A DNA stretch of 20,390 nucleotides. Source: Herminiimonas sp. GTDB lineage: Bacteria; Pseudomonadota; Gammaproteobacteria; Burkholderiales; Burkholderiaceae. Numbering within the stretch: the first letter of the stretch is position 1; each line of letters starts with the position of its first letter. The notes under the pieces were generated by a model, which saw only the letters and a list, made by a program, of their open reading frames with translations, did not search any database and had not been told where the DNA came from. The translations under genes and the position numbers were made by a program. Shown one piece after another: positions 6,434 through 15,420 of the stretch. The stretch covers positions 1-20,390 of the forward strand of contig JACMQD010000333.1 of NCBI GenBank assembly GCA_014377155.1, given 5' to 3'.

Positions 6434-9400
6434 ATGACCGACCTTTCGATTGCCAGCAAGCTGACCGAATACAAACCCGCCAACAAGGTCCGCTTCATCA
6501 CGGCGGCGTCGCTGTTCGACGGCCACGATGCATCGATCAACATCATGCGTCGGATTCTGATGGCCAATGGCGCCGAAGTCATCCACCTCGGTCACAACCG
6601 TTCGGTCGATGACATCGTCACCGCAGCGCTGCAGGAAGATGCGCAGGGCATTGCGCTGTCGAGCTACCAGGGCGGCCATGTCGAATATTTCAAATACATG
6701 GTCGACTTGCTCAGGGAGCGCGGCGGCGCCCATATCAAGATATTCGGCGGCGGCGGCGGCGTCATCGTGCCAGAGGAAATCGCCGAATTGCATGCGTATG
6801 GCGTCACGCGCATTTTCAGTCCGGAAGACGGCCAGCGCATGGGACTGGTCGGCATGATCCTGTCGATGATTCAGGCGTGCGATACCGATCTGTCGGTGCA
6901 TGCGCCGACCTCGCTCGACGCACTGCTGGGCGAGGATACCGCGGCCAAGCACCGGCCGTTGGCGCAACTGATCACTGCCCTGGAAAACGACAAGGCCAGC
7001 GCCGAGTTGAAGGCGGATCTGCATCGTGCGGCAAAAAGCGTGACGGTGCCGGCGCTGGGCATTACCGGCACCGGCGGCGCCGGCAAATCGTCGCTGACCG
7101 ATGAGCTGATCCGGCGCATCCGGCTCGACCAGGACGATGCGCTCGACATCGCCATTATCTCGATCGATCCGTCACGTCGCAAATCCGGCGGCGCGTTGCT
7201 GGGCGACCGCATCCGCATGAATGCGATTGCGCCGTGGGGCGGGCAGGTGCGGGTGTTCATGCGCTCGCTGGCCACGCGCGAAGCGGGTTCTGAAATTTCG
7301 CAGGCGCTGCCAGACGTGATCGCCGCCTGCAAGATAGCCGGCTTCGATTTGGTGATCGTCGAAACTTCCGGTATCGGCCAGGGCGACGCTGCAATCGTGC
7401 CGCATGTGGATGTCAGCCTGTACGTCATGACGCCCGAGTTCGGCGCCGCGTCGCAACTGGAAAAAATCGACATGCTCGATTTCGCCGATTTCGTCGCGAT
7501 CAACAAGTTCGATCGCAAGGGGTCGCAGGATGCCTTGCGCGACGTCGCCAAGCAGTATCAGCGCAACCGCGAACTGTGGAGCCAGCGTCCCGAACAGATG
7601 CCGGTGTTCGGTACCCAGGCATCGCGTTTCAATGACGATGGCGTGACGGCGTTATATCAAGGCTTGCTGCCCGCGCTGGCGTCACATGGCTTGACGGTTC
7701 GTCCGAGCAAGCTGACCGCCGTCGACGTGCGTTTTTCATCGGGCAAGAACGCCATCGTGCCACCGGCGCGCAGCCGCTATCTGGCAGAGATCGCCGACAC
7801 CGTGCGCGCCTATCACAAGACGACTGCGCGTCAGGTCAGGCTGGCGCGTGAAAAACAGCAGTTGCAGGCGTCCGCGCACATGCTGGGCGCGACGTCGGCC
7901 GAGGCGACGTCGTTACTGGACGCGCTGGCAATGGAAAAGGATGCAAGCCAGGATGCCGGCGCTAAAAAGCTGCTGGCAATGTGGCCGGCCATGCAGGAAG
8001 CGTATGCGGGCGACGACTACGTGGTCAAGATCCGCGACAAGGAAATCCGCACCCGGCTGATTTTCACTACACTGTCCGGCACCCGGATTCGCAAAGTGGC
8101 GATCCCGCGCTTCGAGGACCACGGCGAGATCTTACGCTGGCTGATGCTGGAAAACGTCCCCGGCTCGTTTCCGTACACCGCCGGCGTGTTCGCCTTCAAG
8201 CGCGAAGGCGAAGACCCGACCCGCATGTTCGCCGGCGAAGGTGATCCGTTTCGCACCAATCGTCGCTTCAAGCTGGTGTCCGAAGGCATGGATGCCAAGC
8301 GACTGTCGACGGCGTTCGACTCGGTGACGCTGTACGGTGCCGATCCGGCAGTGCGCCCGGATATTTATGGCAAAGTCGGTAATTCCGGTGTGTCGATCGC
8401 GACGCTGGACGACATGAAAGTGCTGTACGACGGCTTCGACCTGTGCGACCCGGCGACCTCGGTATCGATGACCATCAACGGTCCGGCGCCGACCATCCTG
8501 GCGATGTTCATGAACACCGCGATCGACCAGCAGCTTGTCAAGTTCTGTAGCGACAACGGGCGCGAGCCGACCGCCGACGAGACCGCCAAAATCCGCGCCT
8601 GGGTCTTGCAGAATGTGCGCGGCACCGTGCAGGCCGATATCCTGAAAGAAGACCAGGGCCAGAACACCTGCATCTTCTCGACCGAATTTTCGTTGAAGGT
8701 CATGGGCGACATCCAGGAATATTTCGTCCATCACCAAGTGCGCAATTTTTACTCGGTCTCGATCTCGGGTTATCACATTGCCGAAGCTGGCGCCAATCCG
8801 ATTTCGCAACTGGCATTTACGTTATCGAACGGTTTTACCTTTGTCGAGGCGTACCTGGCGCGCGGCATGCACATCGATGATTTCGCACCGAACCTGTCGT
8901 TCTTCTTTTCCAATGGCATGGACCCCGAATACACGGTACTGGGGCGTGTCGCCCGCCGTATCTGGGCGGTGGCCATGCGCGACAAATACGGCGCCAACGA
9001 GCGCGCTCAAAAGCTGAAGTATCACGTGCAGACCTCGGGCCGCTCGCTGCATGCGCAGGAAATCGATTTCAATGACATCCGCACTACGCTGCAGGCGCTG
9101 ATCGCAATCTACGACAATTGCAATTCGCTGCACACCAATGCGTACGATGAAGCGATCACCACGCCGACCGACGAGTCGGTGCGCCGCGCGCTGGCGATCC
9201 AGCTGATCATCAATCGCGAATGGGGCCTGGCCAAGAATGAGAATCCGAACCAGGGCAGCTTCATCATCGAGGAATTGACCGACATCGTCGAAGAAGCGGT
9301 GATGCAGGAATTCGAACGCATCGCCGAACGTGGCGGTGTGCTGGGCGCGATGGAAACCGGCTACCAGCGCGGCAAAATCCAGGAAGAATCGATGCTCTAC

Positions 9401-9718
9401 GAGCACCAGAAACATGACGGTACGTTGCCCATCATCGGCGTCAATACCTTTCGCAATCCGAAGTCGAGCGGCACCGTGCAAAAGATCGAACTGGCGCGTT
9501 CGACCGAGGAAGAAAAACAATCGCAGCTAACACGCCTGGCGGATTTCCAGCGGCGACATGCGGCGCAGGCAACGACGATGCTGGCAGCCTTGCAGCAAGC
9601 GGTGATCGAGGACAAAAACGTCTTCGAAAAGCTGATGGATGCGGTGCGGGTCTGTTCACTCGGTCAAATCACCGAGGCCTTGTTTGCCGTCGGTGGACAA
9701 TACCGGCGCAACATGTAG
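6434..9718 (+). CDS. icmF: Fused isobutyryl-CoA mutase IcmF (adenosylcobalamin-dependent, with G-protein chaperone domain)
   Basis: IcmF interconverts isobutyryl-CoA and n-butyryl-CoA by a radical mechanism and carries its own MeaB-like GTPase for cofactor loading and repair. The 1094 residues show the expected order. First comes a B12-binding domain (about 18-150) with DGHDAS, whose His31 is the likely lower cobalt ligand, and [12 protein letters not shown]. Next is a GTPase domain with Walker A GTGGAGKS (212-219) and a later NKFD specificity motif. After a linker comes the acyl-CoA mutase barrel (about 560-1090) with [14 protein letters not shown] and [13 protein letters not shown]. Phe586, in YTAGVF, stands where methylmalonyl-CoA mutase has its substrate Tyr, as in known Icm enzymes. 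The start at 6434 has AAGGA 6 bases upstream; the frame's extension to 6287 runs through the promoter. The gene appears monocistronic, divergent from the MBL hydrolase. Related activities such as pivalyl-CoA mutase cannot be excluded. Confidence 0.95.
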   Translation: MTDLSIASKLTEYKPANKVRFITAASLFDGHDASINIMRRILMANGAEVIHLGHNRSVDDIVTAALQEDAQGIALSSYQGGHVEYFKYMVDLLRERGGAHIKIFGGGGGVIVPEEIAELHAYGVTRIFSPEDGQRMGLVGMILSMIQACDTDLSVHAPTSLDALLGEDTAAKHRPLAQLITALENDKASAELKADLHRAAKSVTVPALGITGTGGAGKSSLTDELIRRIRLDQDDALDIAIISIDPSRRKSGGALLGDRIRMNAIAPWGGQVRVFMRSLATREAGSEISQALPDVIAACKIAGFDLVIVETSGIGQGDAAIVPHVDVSLYVMTPEFGAASQLEKIDMLDFADFVAINKFDRKGSQDALRDVAKQYQRNRELWSQRPEQMPVFGTQASRFNDDGVTALYQGLLPALASHGLTVRPSKLTAVDVRFSSGKNAIVPPARSRYLAEIADTVRAYHKTTARQVRLAREKQQLQASAHMLGATSAEATSLLDALAMEKDASQDAGAKKLLAMWPAMQEAYAGDDYVVKIRDKEIRTRLIFTTLSGTRIRKVAIPRFEDHGEILRWLMLENVPGSFPYTAGVFAFKREGEDPTRMFAGEGDPFRTNRRFKLVSEGMDAKRLSTAFDSVTLYGADPAVRPDIYGKVGNSGVSIATLDDMKVLYDGFDLCDPATSVSMTINGPAPTILAMFMNTAIDQQLVKFCSDNGREPTADETAKIRAWVLQNVRGTVQADILKEDQGQNTCIFSTEFSLKVMGDIQEYFVHHQVRNFYSVSISGYHIAEAGANPISQLAFTLSNGFTFVEAYLARGMHIDDFAPNLSFFFSNGMDPEYTVLGRVARRIWAVAMRDKYGANERAQKLKYHVQTSGRSLHAQEIDFNDIRTTLQALIAIYDNCNSLHTNAYDEAITTPTDESVRRALAIQLIINREWGLAKNENPNQGSFIIEELTDIVEEAVMQEFERIAERGGVLGAMETGYQRGKIQEESMLYEHQKHDGTLPIIGVNTFRNPKSSGTVQKIELARSTEEEKQSQLTRLADFQRRHAAQATTMLAALQQAVIEDKNVFEKLMDAVRVCSLGQITEALFAVGGQYRRNM

Positions 9719-9742
9719 CGGCGGCGCGCGGCGGAATCGGAC

Positions 9743-9955
9743 CTAGCCGGGCTGCCGCCAGGATTCGATCAGCCGCAGCACTACCGCATCGACCGCTGCG
9801 GCCGGCACGGTTCGCTGGCGTTCGAAGATCATCATCGCGTAGACCGTGGCCAGCGCATTGACTTCAGCCGACAAGGCGCGTTCTTCGCCCGATGAAGGGC
9901 GCCGCGCGCGCCAGTAATTGATCGCCTGTTCCAGGTCTGCCAGTGAAATATCCAT
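9743..9955 (-). CDS. DUF3717 domain protein
   Basis: A 70-residue protein matching DUF3717, a small family common in Burkholderiales and of unknown function. The marks are the start MDISLADLEQAINYWRARRPS, then GEERALSAEVNALATVYAMMIF and the arginine-rich, helical end. It is cytosolic, with no signal peptide or cysteine. The start at 9955 lies 4 bases after the TAG stop of the aminopeptidase P gene, so the two are likely co-transcribed and translationally coupled; no separate ribosome binding site stands out. The longer frame to 10054 is out-of-frame translation of that upstream gene. Confidence 0.85.
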   Translation of the reverse strand: MDISLADLEQAINYWRARRPSSGEERALSAEVNALATVYAMMIFERQRTVPAAAVDAVVLRLIESWRQPG

Positions 9956-9959
9956 GCGT

Positions 9960-11783
9960 CTATTGTAGAGGTTGCAAGGCTTGCGTGCGCAATTCCAGCC
10001 ATGCCTTGGCATCGCCGACGACCAGCGGCGACAGCCGTTCCCGCACCGTCGCATGGTAGGCGTTTAGCCACGCGATCTCATCGCTGCGCAGCAGGCTGCG
10101 ATCGATGCAGCGAGTATCGATCGGACATAGCGTCAAAGTCTCGAAGCGCAAGTACTCGCCGAATTCGGTGATTTCGGCGGACTGGTTCAGGACCAGGTTC
10201 TCGATACGCACGCCCCAGCGCCCGGCCCGATAGATGCCCGGCTCGATCGAGGTGATCATACCCGGCTCCATGGCCGTATGCGGCTCCGGCATAGCGTGGC
10301 AGCTGATGACTTGCGGGCCTTCGTGCACGTTCAGAAAATACCCGACGCCGTGACCGGTGCCGTGACTGTAATCGACGCCGCCAGCCCAGATCGGCGCGCG
10401 TGCAATGGCGTCCAGCATCGGTGACCGCGTCCCGCGTGGAAAATGCGTGCTGCTCAGTGCGATGACGCCCTTGAGCACCAGCGTGAAGTCGCGCATCTGC
10501 GCCGCCGACGGCTGCCCGACCGGCACCACGCGCGTGATGTCGGTCGTGCCGCCCAGGTACTGGCCGCCGGAGTCGATCAGCAGCAAGCCGTCGCCTTCGA
10601 TAGTGGCATGAGACTGCGGGGTTGCGCGATAATGCGGCATCGCGCCGTTGCCATTGAAACCGGCGATGGTAGCGAAGCTCGGATTGACAAAATCCAGGCG
10701 CTGCGCACGTGCGGCCGTGATGCGCTCGTCGATGGTGAGTTCGGTGACGGTTTCCCGGCCCAGCGCCTGCTCCAGCCATGCGAAGAACTCGCATAGCGCA
10801 GCGCCGTCCTGCGCCATTGTTTCGCGGATGAACGCGGCTTCCTGGGCGGTTTTGCGCGACTTGGCAAACGTGGTCGGATTGATGGCCTCGATCACGCGCG
10901 TAGCCGGATTGACCGCCTGCAGCAGTCCGAGCGTAATGCGGCGCGGATCGAGCAGCAGGCTGGTGCCTGCCGGCAGCGCGGTCAACGCCGACGCTGCGCG
11001 GTCGTAGGCGGCGACATTGACGCCGTCAGCCGCCAGGCGGTGCCGCATAGCGTCAGATACTTTGCCGTCGGACACGAACAGCGTCGCATGCTCGACGCCG
11101 ACCAGCGCATGGGCCACGAATACCGGGTTGTAGCTGACGTCGGCCCCGCGCAAATTGAACAGGTAAGCGATGTCGTCCAAAGTCGAGATGAAATGGGCAT
11201 TGGCGCCAAGGCTGCGCATGGTCTCGCGCAACGCGGTCAGCTTGTCTGCGCGCGACACCGGGGCCTGCGGCGCGGCGTGTTCGTAGATTGGCGGCGTCGG
11301 CAACACCGGCCGGTCTGGCCAGACGGCGTCGAGCAGGTCGCAATCGGTGCGCAGTGCGATGCCACGTGGACCCAATGCCTGTTGCAGCATGCGGCCCACC
11401 GCAACGCCCAGCACCGCGCCGTCGGCGGCAAGCGTCTGCCCTGCCTGCAAATGTTCGGCCAGCCAGTCGATATGTAGCATGCTGTTGCCTGAGGGGATTT
11501 TCATCAGCGTGACGCCAGTGCCCGCGAGTTCCGCCTCGGCTTGCGTCCAGTAACGGCCATCGACCCACAGGCCGGCAAAGTCGGCCGTGACAATCAGTGT
11601 GCCAACCGATCCGGTAAAGCCGGACAGCCATTCACGGCCCTTCCAGCGACCGGGCAGGTATTCGGACAAGTGCGGATCGGCGGAAGGGATCAGGCAGGCG
11701 TCGATTCGGTGTTGCTGCATCGCGTCGCGCAACAGGGCAATGCGCGCGCGGGTGGCGGCTGGTATGGCGTGAAGAGTGTCCAT
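9960..11783 (-). CDS. Xaa-Pro aminopeptidase, M24B, XPNPEP1-type
   Basis: A cytosolic dinuclear-metal aminopeptidase that removes an N-terminal residue preceding proline. The 607-residue chain is the three-domain form found in human XPNPEP1, longer than E. coli PepP (about 440). Two creatinase-like N-terminal domains (about 10-150 and 170-305) precede a C-terminal pita-bread domain (about 312-545) and the short M24_C tail. Metal ligands by position are Asp404 (LLIDSGGQY), Asp415 (GTTDITR), His478 (HGTGHGVG), Glu514 (IEPGIY) and Glu528 (RIENL). The spacings of 11, 63 and 14 match those of the human enzyme, so the site is intact. The ATG at 11783 begins the family N-terminus; its ribosome binding site is weak. 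It is coupled to the downstream DUF3717 gene. Confidence 0.92.
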   Translation of the reverse strand: MDTLHAIPAATRARIALLRDAMQQHRIDACLIPSADPHLSEYLPGRWKGREWLSGFTGSVGTLIVTADFAGLWVDGRYWTQAEAELAGTGVTLMKIPSGNSMLHIDWLAEHLQAGQTLAADGAVLGVAVGRMLQQALGPRGIALRTDCDLLDAVWPDRPVLPTPPIYEHAAPQAPVSRADKLTALRETMRSLGANAHFISTLDDIAYLFNLRGADVSYNPVFVAHALVGVEHATLFVSDGKVSDAMRHRLAADGVNVAAYDRAASALTALPAGTSLLLDPRRITLGLLQAVNPATRVIEAINPTTFAKSRKTAQEAAFIRETMAQDGAALCEFFAWLEQALGRETVTELTIDERITAARAQRLDFVNPSFATIAGFNGNGAMPHYRATPQSHATIEGDGLLLIDSGGQYLGGTTDITRVVPVGQPSAAQMRDFTLVLKGVIALSSTHFPRGTRSPMLDAIARAPIWAGGVDYSHGTGHGVGYFLNVHEGPQVISCHAMPEPHTAMEPGMITSIEPGIYRAGRWGVRIENLVLNQSAEITEFGEYLRFETLTLCPIDTRCIDRSLLRSDEIAWLNAYHATVRERLSPLVVGDAKAWLELRTQALQPLQ

Positions 11784-11883
11784 GGCGTCGTTGAAAACAA
11801 GTTGCGCCCGGATAACCGGGCAATGGCAACATCATACAGAGCTGCGCTCGACCATGCCGGCATGGCAGTGCCTGGCCGCAAAA

Positions 11884-11917
11884 CAAAAAAACGCCATCCG
11901 CAGATGACGTTTTTTCT
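11884..11917 (-). terminator. Rho-independent terminator of the DUF4148 gene
   Basis: A 9-bp stem (arms 11890-11898 and 11903-11911, 4-base loop) ends on the minus strand in seven consecutive T. The one mismatched position is a G-U pair only when read on the minus strand, which together with the T-tract supports that direction. It lies 18 bases after the DUF4148 stop and separates that gene from the aminopeptidase P gene. Confidence 0.8.
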
Positions 11918-11934
11918 TGGCAGCACGCCACCGA

Positions 11935-12228
11935 TTACATCGCTACCGCATAGTCGATGCTGGCTTTGTTGACAGACGATTGCTTGATTTCCGAGAGTAC
12001 GTCGGCACGTGATTTGACGCTTTTCGATGTCGACAGAACCGGGTAGGCGGTTTCTTCGCCGCGCACTGGCTCGCCGTTGGCGCGCGCCTGCTTCAGCTCG
12101 GCCACGACTTCAGCGCGCGACTTCGATGAAACATAGCGATGGTCGCTGAATTCGGTCATGGTCGCGGCAAACGACGAGGATACGGCGATGGTGGCAACGA
12201 CTGCAACGAGGATTTGCTTGGCGTTCAT
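11935..12228 (-). CDS. DUF4148 domain periplasmic protein
   Basis: A 97-residue secreted protein with a clear Sec signal peptide (MNAKQ, hydrophobic residues 6-20, likely cleavage after SSSFA or FAA). The mature part has two copies of the DUF4148 motif, KSRAEVVAELKQAR (36-49) and KSRADVLSEIKQSS (72-85), joined by a linker containing EETAYPVL. DUF4148 proteins are abundant in Burkholderiales; their function is unknown, and many respond to stress or growth phase. The start at 12228 has GGAG about 7 bases upstream; the frame's extension to 12321 is leader. It is transcribed alone, with its own terminator, and is divergent from the zinc-ribbon membrane protein gene. Confidence 0.87.
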   Translation of the reverse strand: MNAKQILVAVVATIAVSSSFAATMTEFSDHRYVSSKSRAEVVAELKQARANGEPVRGEETAYPVLSTSKSVKSRADVLSEIKQSSVNKASIDYAVAM

Positions 12229-12547
12229 GGTGATTCTCCAAAAAATAGTTAAGAAAGGTGAGGTCGATGGCAGGTAATTCGGTCTGCATTTGCCGGTGTA
12301 TTCTGCATCGGCATACTTCATATACGGGGAGCTTTCTGATTTGGATGCAGTTTTTTCAAATTAACTTGCGCGCAAGTCGATCGTGCATGAAAACGCTTGC
12401 TGACAGCGCAGCATGGCAACCCGCACGTATGCGTAGCCCACACTGCCGGTCTCGCCTGGCGCTACTTCAATTAACCTTGCCGCGTGGTGTCGCTGCTTGC
12501 TTATACTGGCGTTCCATTCACCGCAATAGACTTCGAGAAAACAGACC
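12229..12547. promoter_or_regulatory. Divergent intergenic region, one candidate promoter
   Basis: This 319-bp stretch separates two outward-facing genes and should hold both promoters. On the plus strand a -10-like TATACT (12502-12507) lies 19 bases after TTGCCG (12477-12482), which is long spacing, so the call is weak. It would place transcription start about 30 bases before the gene at 12548. No open frame here looks real. No promoter for the DUF4148 gene stands out. Confidence 0.3.
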
Positions 12548-13630
12548 ATGGCCAAGAAAAACTGGTTTACGCCCGAACGCATCAAGGCAGTCGTCATGCC
12601 GCTCATCTCGATCTTGCTGGCAGGCTTTCTGATTCTGCTGGCCGGCAAAGTCATCGATGACCTCGGCGGTTGGGTCAGTGCGCCCAACCGTGAGGTCTTC
12701 TTCAACCAGGCAGCTATTGCTACCAAGCTTGGTGAAATTGCTAGCGTCGACCGCGAACGCGCCGCGCGTTCACAGGAAATCGACGATTACGCCAAGGCCG
12801 CCGACATTGCGCAGCGCAATTACCGCGCCGAAAAACAGTCGTTCGACAATTGGCTTGCCGCGCGCCGCACCATCGGCTCGCCCAATGAAGATCCGATGGT
12901 GCTCGACAAGGCCAAGGAGCTCGACAAGGTGCGCGCGGTGGAATCCGCCTGGCGCGCCAGAATCGATACGGTGCAGGTCGCCGTTCGCGCCCTCGATGCG
13001 CGAACCAGTGCATTACAAGAGCAGCGCGGCCGCCTGGAGCACGACGCGCAAAAGCAATTCGCAGTGGCTGAGCGTGCCTATGAACTAAAAATCTTCCTGA
13101 TCCGGCTGGCGATTACCTTGCCGTTCCTGATCCTGGCGGTGGTCGCATTTATGCGCTGGCGCAAGTCGACGTATGCGCCGCTGGTGTGGGGTTACATCCT
13201 GTTCGGCGTTTATGTATTCTTTGTCGGACTGGTGCCGTACCTGCCAAGCTACGGCGGCTATGTGCGCTACGTCGTGGGTATTGTCATGACAGTCGGCGGC
13301 GGCATCTATGCGATCAAGTATCTGACCGCCTATGCCCAGCGCAAGTCGCTCGAAATCCAGGAGTCGACTACGTCCCGCGCTAAAAAAATCAGTTATGAGC
13401 TGGCAATCGCATCGTATCGCCAGCACAGCTGTCCATCATGCGAAAAAGATTACCTGACAGCGGTGCCCGCGGACGCCACACCGGCGGAAAAAAACCCGAA
13501 ATTCTGCTTCCATTGCGGCTTGCACCTTTTCGGCGGCTGCACCCAGTGCGGTGCGATCAACTTCCTGCATTTTCCATTTTGTCGCACATGCGGCACGGGG
13601 TTGAAAAAAGACGCCACGCTGATCGGATGA
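12548..13630 (+). CDS. Membrane protein with coiled coil and two C-terminal zinc ribbons, unknown family
   Basis: A 360-residue protein I do not recognise. The order is: short basic N-terminus; membrane segment (about 15-34); charged helical region (about 55-180) rich in Glu, Lys, Arg and Ala and likely to form a coiled coil; three hydrophobic segments (about 182-202, 210-230 and 238-258); a basic linker; and two CxxC pairs forming one four-Cys site (Cys295, Cys298, Cys320, Cys323), then a second (Cys331, Cys334, Cys345, Cys348). With four spans and a basic KKNWFTPERIK start, both the N-terminus and the zinc ribbons should be cytosolic and the coiled coil periplasmic, but this topology is inference. 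The ATG at 12548 has only a weak GAGAAA upstream. Zinc ribbons suggest protein or nucleic-acid contact; no enzyme motif is seen. Confidence 0.8.
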   Translation: MAKKNWFTPERIKAVVMPLISILLAGFLILLAGKVIDDLGGWVSAPNREVFFNQAAIATKLGEIASVDRERAARSQEIDDYAKAADIAQRNYRAEKQSFDNWLAARRTIGSPNEDPMVLDKAKELDKVRAVESAWRARIDTVQVAVRALDARTSALQEQRGRLEHDAQKQFAVAERAYELKIFLIRLAITLPFLILAVVAFMRWRKSTYAPLVWGYILFGVYVFFVGLVPYLPSYGGYVRYVVGIVMTVGGGIYAIKYLTAYAQRKSLEIQESTTSRAKKISYELAIASYRQHSCPSCEKDYLTAVPADATPAEKNPKFCFHCGLHLFGGCTQCGAINFLHFPFCRTCGTGLKKDATLIG

Positions 13631-13708
13631 ACACGGGCCCGCTACTTCCGATAAAGTGACGGCCTCAGCATCTTTTTTATAACGTCGCACCTGCCCGGAC
13701 TCGATCCA

Positions 13709-14401
13709 GTGACCAATCCTCAATCTCACTCACCTAGCGCCGTCGTTTCCTGGAGCGGCGGCAAGGACTCCTGCCTGGCCCTGTGGCGCGCAAGCCAATC
13801 CGGCATCCTCATCCGCAGGCTGATCACCGCCATGGATGAATCCGGCCTCAGTTCACGCTCGCATGGCATCCCGCCAGAACTGCTGCAAGCGCAGGCCGAC
13901 GCCCTCGGCATCGAACTGCGTTTCTACGACACGTCCTGGAAGACCTACGAACAAAAGTTCATCGCGACCCTGACCGATGCCCGCGAAGACGGCATCGGTC
14001 ACGCGATCTTCGGCGATATCGATCTGACCGCGCACCGCGAATGGGAAGAAAAAGTTTGCGCCCAGGCCGGCCTGCACGCGATGCTGCCGCTCTGGGAAGA
14101 ACCGCGCCGCAAACTGGTCGACGAATTCCTGGCGCTCGGCTTCAAGGCCGTGGTGGTTTGCATCAACGGCAATTACCTGACGCCGGATTATTGCGGACGC
14201 GAATTCGACGCCGCGTTCCTGGCGGACTTGCCGGCAGGTGTCGATGCCTGTGGCGAAAACGGCGAATTCCATACGTTCGTCTACGACGGCCCCGCATTCA
14301 AGCGCGCGGTTGCGTTCCGCCGCGATCAGGTGCTGCGCTACGAGTCACCAGCCGAACTCGGCACCGCCACCTATCACTTCCAGAAACTGGTGCCGGCATG
14401 A
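13709..14401 (+). CDS. PP-loop ATPase, Dph6 (diphthine-ammonia ligase)-like
   Basis: A 230-residue N-type ATP pyrophosphatase. The PP-loop SGGKDS (residues 16-21) is followed by Dph6-family marks: GDIDLTAHREWEEKVC (about 107-122), a CINGNYLTPDYCGREFD segment (about 151-167) and GENGEFHTFVYDGPAF near the end. Archaeal and eukaryotic relatives amidate diphthine on elongation factor 2, but bacteria lack diphthamide, so the bacterial reaction is unknown; activation of a carboxylate by adenylation is the family expectation. The start must precede the PP-loop, and GTG at 13709 is the best candidate, although its ribosome binding site is poor. It lies 51 bp before rarD and may share its transcript. 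Confidence 0.87.
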   Translation: MTNPQSHSPSAVVSWSGGKDSCLALWRASQSGILIRRLITAMDESGLSSRSHGIPPELLQAQADALGIELRFYDTSWKTYEQKFIATLTDAREDGIGHAIFGDIDLTAHREWEEKVCAQAGLHAMLPLWEEPRRKLVDEFLALGFKAVVVCINGNYLTPDYCGREFDAAFLADLPAGVDACGENGEFHTFVYDGPAFKRAVAFRRDQVLRYESPAELGTATYHFQKLVPA

Positions 14402-14452
14402 GGTGCCGCCTCCGTTAGAATTCGTTCTGCTTACAACGTCTGATCGAATCCC

Positions 14453-15349
14453 ATGCGCAATGGAATGCTCTTCGCCGCCGCGGCTTATATTTCGTGGGGC
14501 CTGTTTCCGCTCTATTTCAAACTGCTAAAAGATATCCCGCCCGCGCAAATCCTGTTGCATCGGATGATCTGGTCACTGGTGTTTTTGGCGGGCGTGCTGG
14601 CCTTGCGCAAGCAATGGACCTGGATCGGCGCGGTGTTGCGCCAACCGCGCGTGCTGGCTGCCTTTTCCGTCAGTGCGCTACTGCTGTCGACCAACTGGTT
14701 CATCTACATCTGGGCTGTCAACAACGGCCGCGTGGTAGACGCCAGCCTGGGCTATTTCATCAACCCGCTGGTCAACGTGCTGCTCGGTTTCATGCTCCTG
14801 CGCGAGCGCATGCGGCCCGGCCAGTGGCTGGCCATCGCCATCGCTGCCGGAGGCGTGGCGTGGCTGACCTGGCAAAGTGGCCATCCGCCGTGGATCGGGC
14901 TGGCGCTGGCCCTGTCGTTCGGCTTCTACGGGCTCATGCGCAAGATCGCCGTCCTGGGTCCGCTGGAGGGCCTGTCGCTGGAAACCCTGTTGCTGTTTCC
15001 GATTGCGCTGGGCTATCTGGCGCTGCTGACGATCGGCGGCAACAATGCATTTGTCACCGCGCCGCTGTCGTCGCAATGGCTGCTCGCCATTTCGGGGCCA
15101 CTGACGGCGATTCCGCTATTGCTGTTCGCCGCCGGCGCGCGCCGCATCCCGATGTCGGTGCTGGGCATCATCCAGTACCTGTCACCCTCTTTGCAACTGT
15201 TACTGGGCGTCTGGCTGTATCACGAGCCGTTCGGTGGTGACCGGCTGATCGGCTTCGTCGCCATCTGGACCGCGCTCGTGGTGTATTCGATCGAAGGCTT
15301 GTGGCGTGCCTGGTCGATGCGGAACACGTCTGCGCCGCCGCCTGTTTAA
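14453..15349 (+). CDS. rarD: EamA-family transporter RarD
   Basis: A 298-residue inner-membrane protein of the drug/metabolite transporter superfamily with about ten hydrophobic segments in two halves. RarD marks include the start MRNGMLFAAAAYISWGLFPL, the LLHRMIWSLVF segment, STNWFIYIWAVNNGRVVDAS followed by LGYFINPLVNVLLGF, and the second-half repeat IPMSVLGIIQYLSPSLQLLLGV with YHEPF. The name comes from a chloramphenicol-sensitive phenotype; the true substrate is not established, and small-metabolite export is the usual assumption. The start at 14453 gives the standard N-terminus, with a weak ribosome binding site. It lies between the PP-loop ATPase gene (51 bp) and ettA (71 bp), all on the plus strand. 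Confidence 0.92.
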   Translation: MRNGMLFAAAAYISWGLFPLYFKLLKDIPPAQILLHRMIWSLVFLAGVLALRKQWTWIGAVLRQPRVLAAFSVSALLLSTNWFIYIWAVNNGRVVDASLGYFINPLVNVLLGFMLLRERMRPGQWLAIAIAAGGVAWLTWQSGHPPWIGLALALSFGFYGLMRKIAVLGPLEGLSLETLLLFPIALGYLALLTIGGNNAFVTAPLSSQWLLAISGPLTAIPLLLFAAGARRIPMSVLGIIQYLSPSLQLLLGVWLYHEPFGGDRLIGFVAIWTALVVYSIEGLWRAWSMRNTSAPPPV

Positions 15350-15420
15350 CCGCGCCAGGCCATGCACACGGTAATCTGTCGTATCCTATCCCCTTTCCGT
15401 TTTCGACTCTCTGGTAAATC

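Noticed and set aside
6745..6762. A run of GGC triplets resembling a microsatellite.
   Set aside because: It encodes the conserved Gly run of the IcmF B12-binding domain (GGGGGVIV), so protein constraint explains it.
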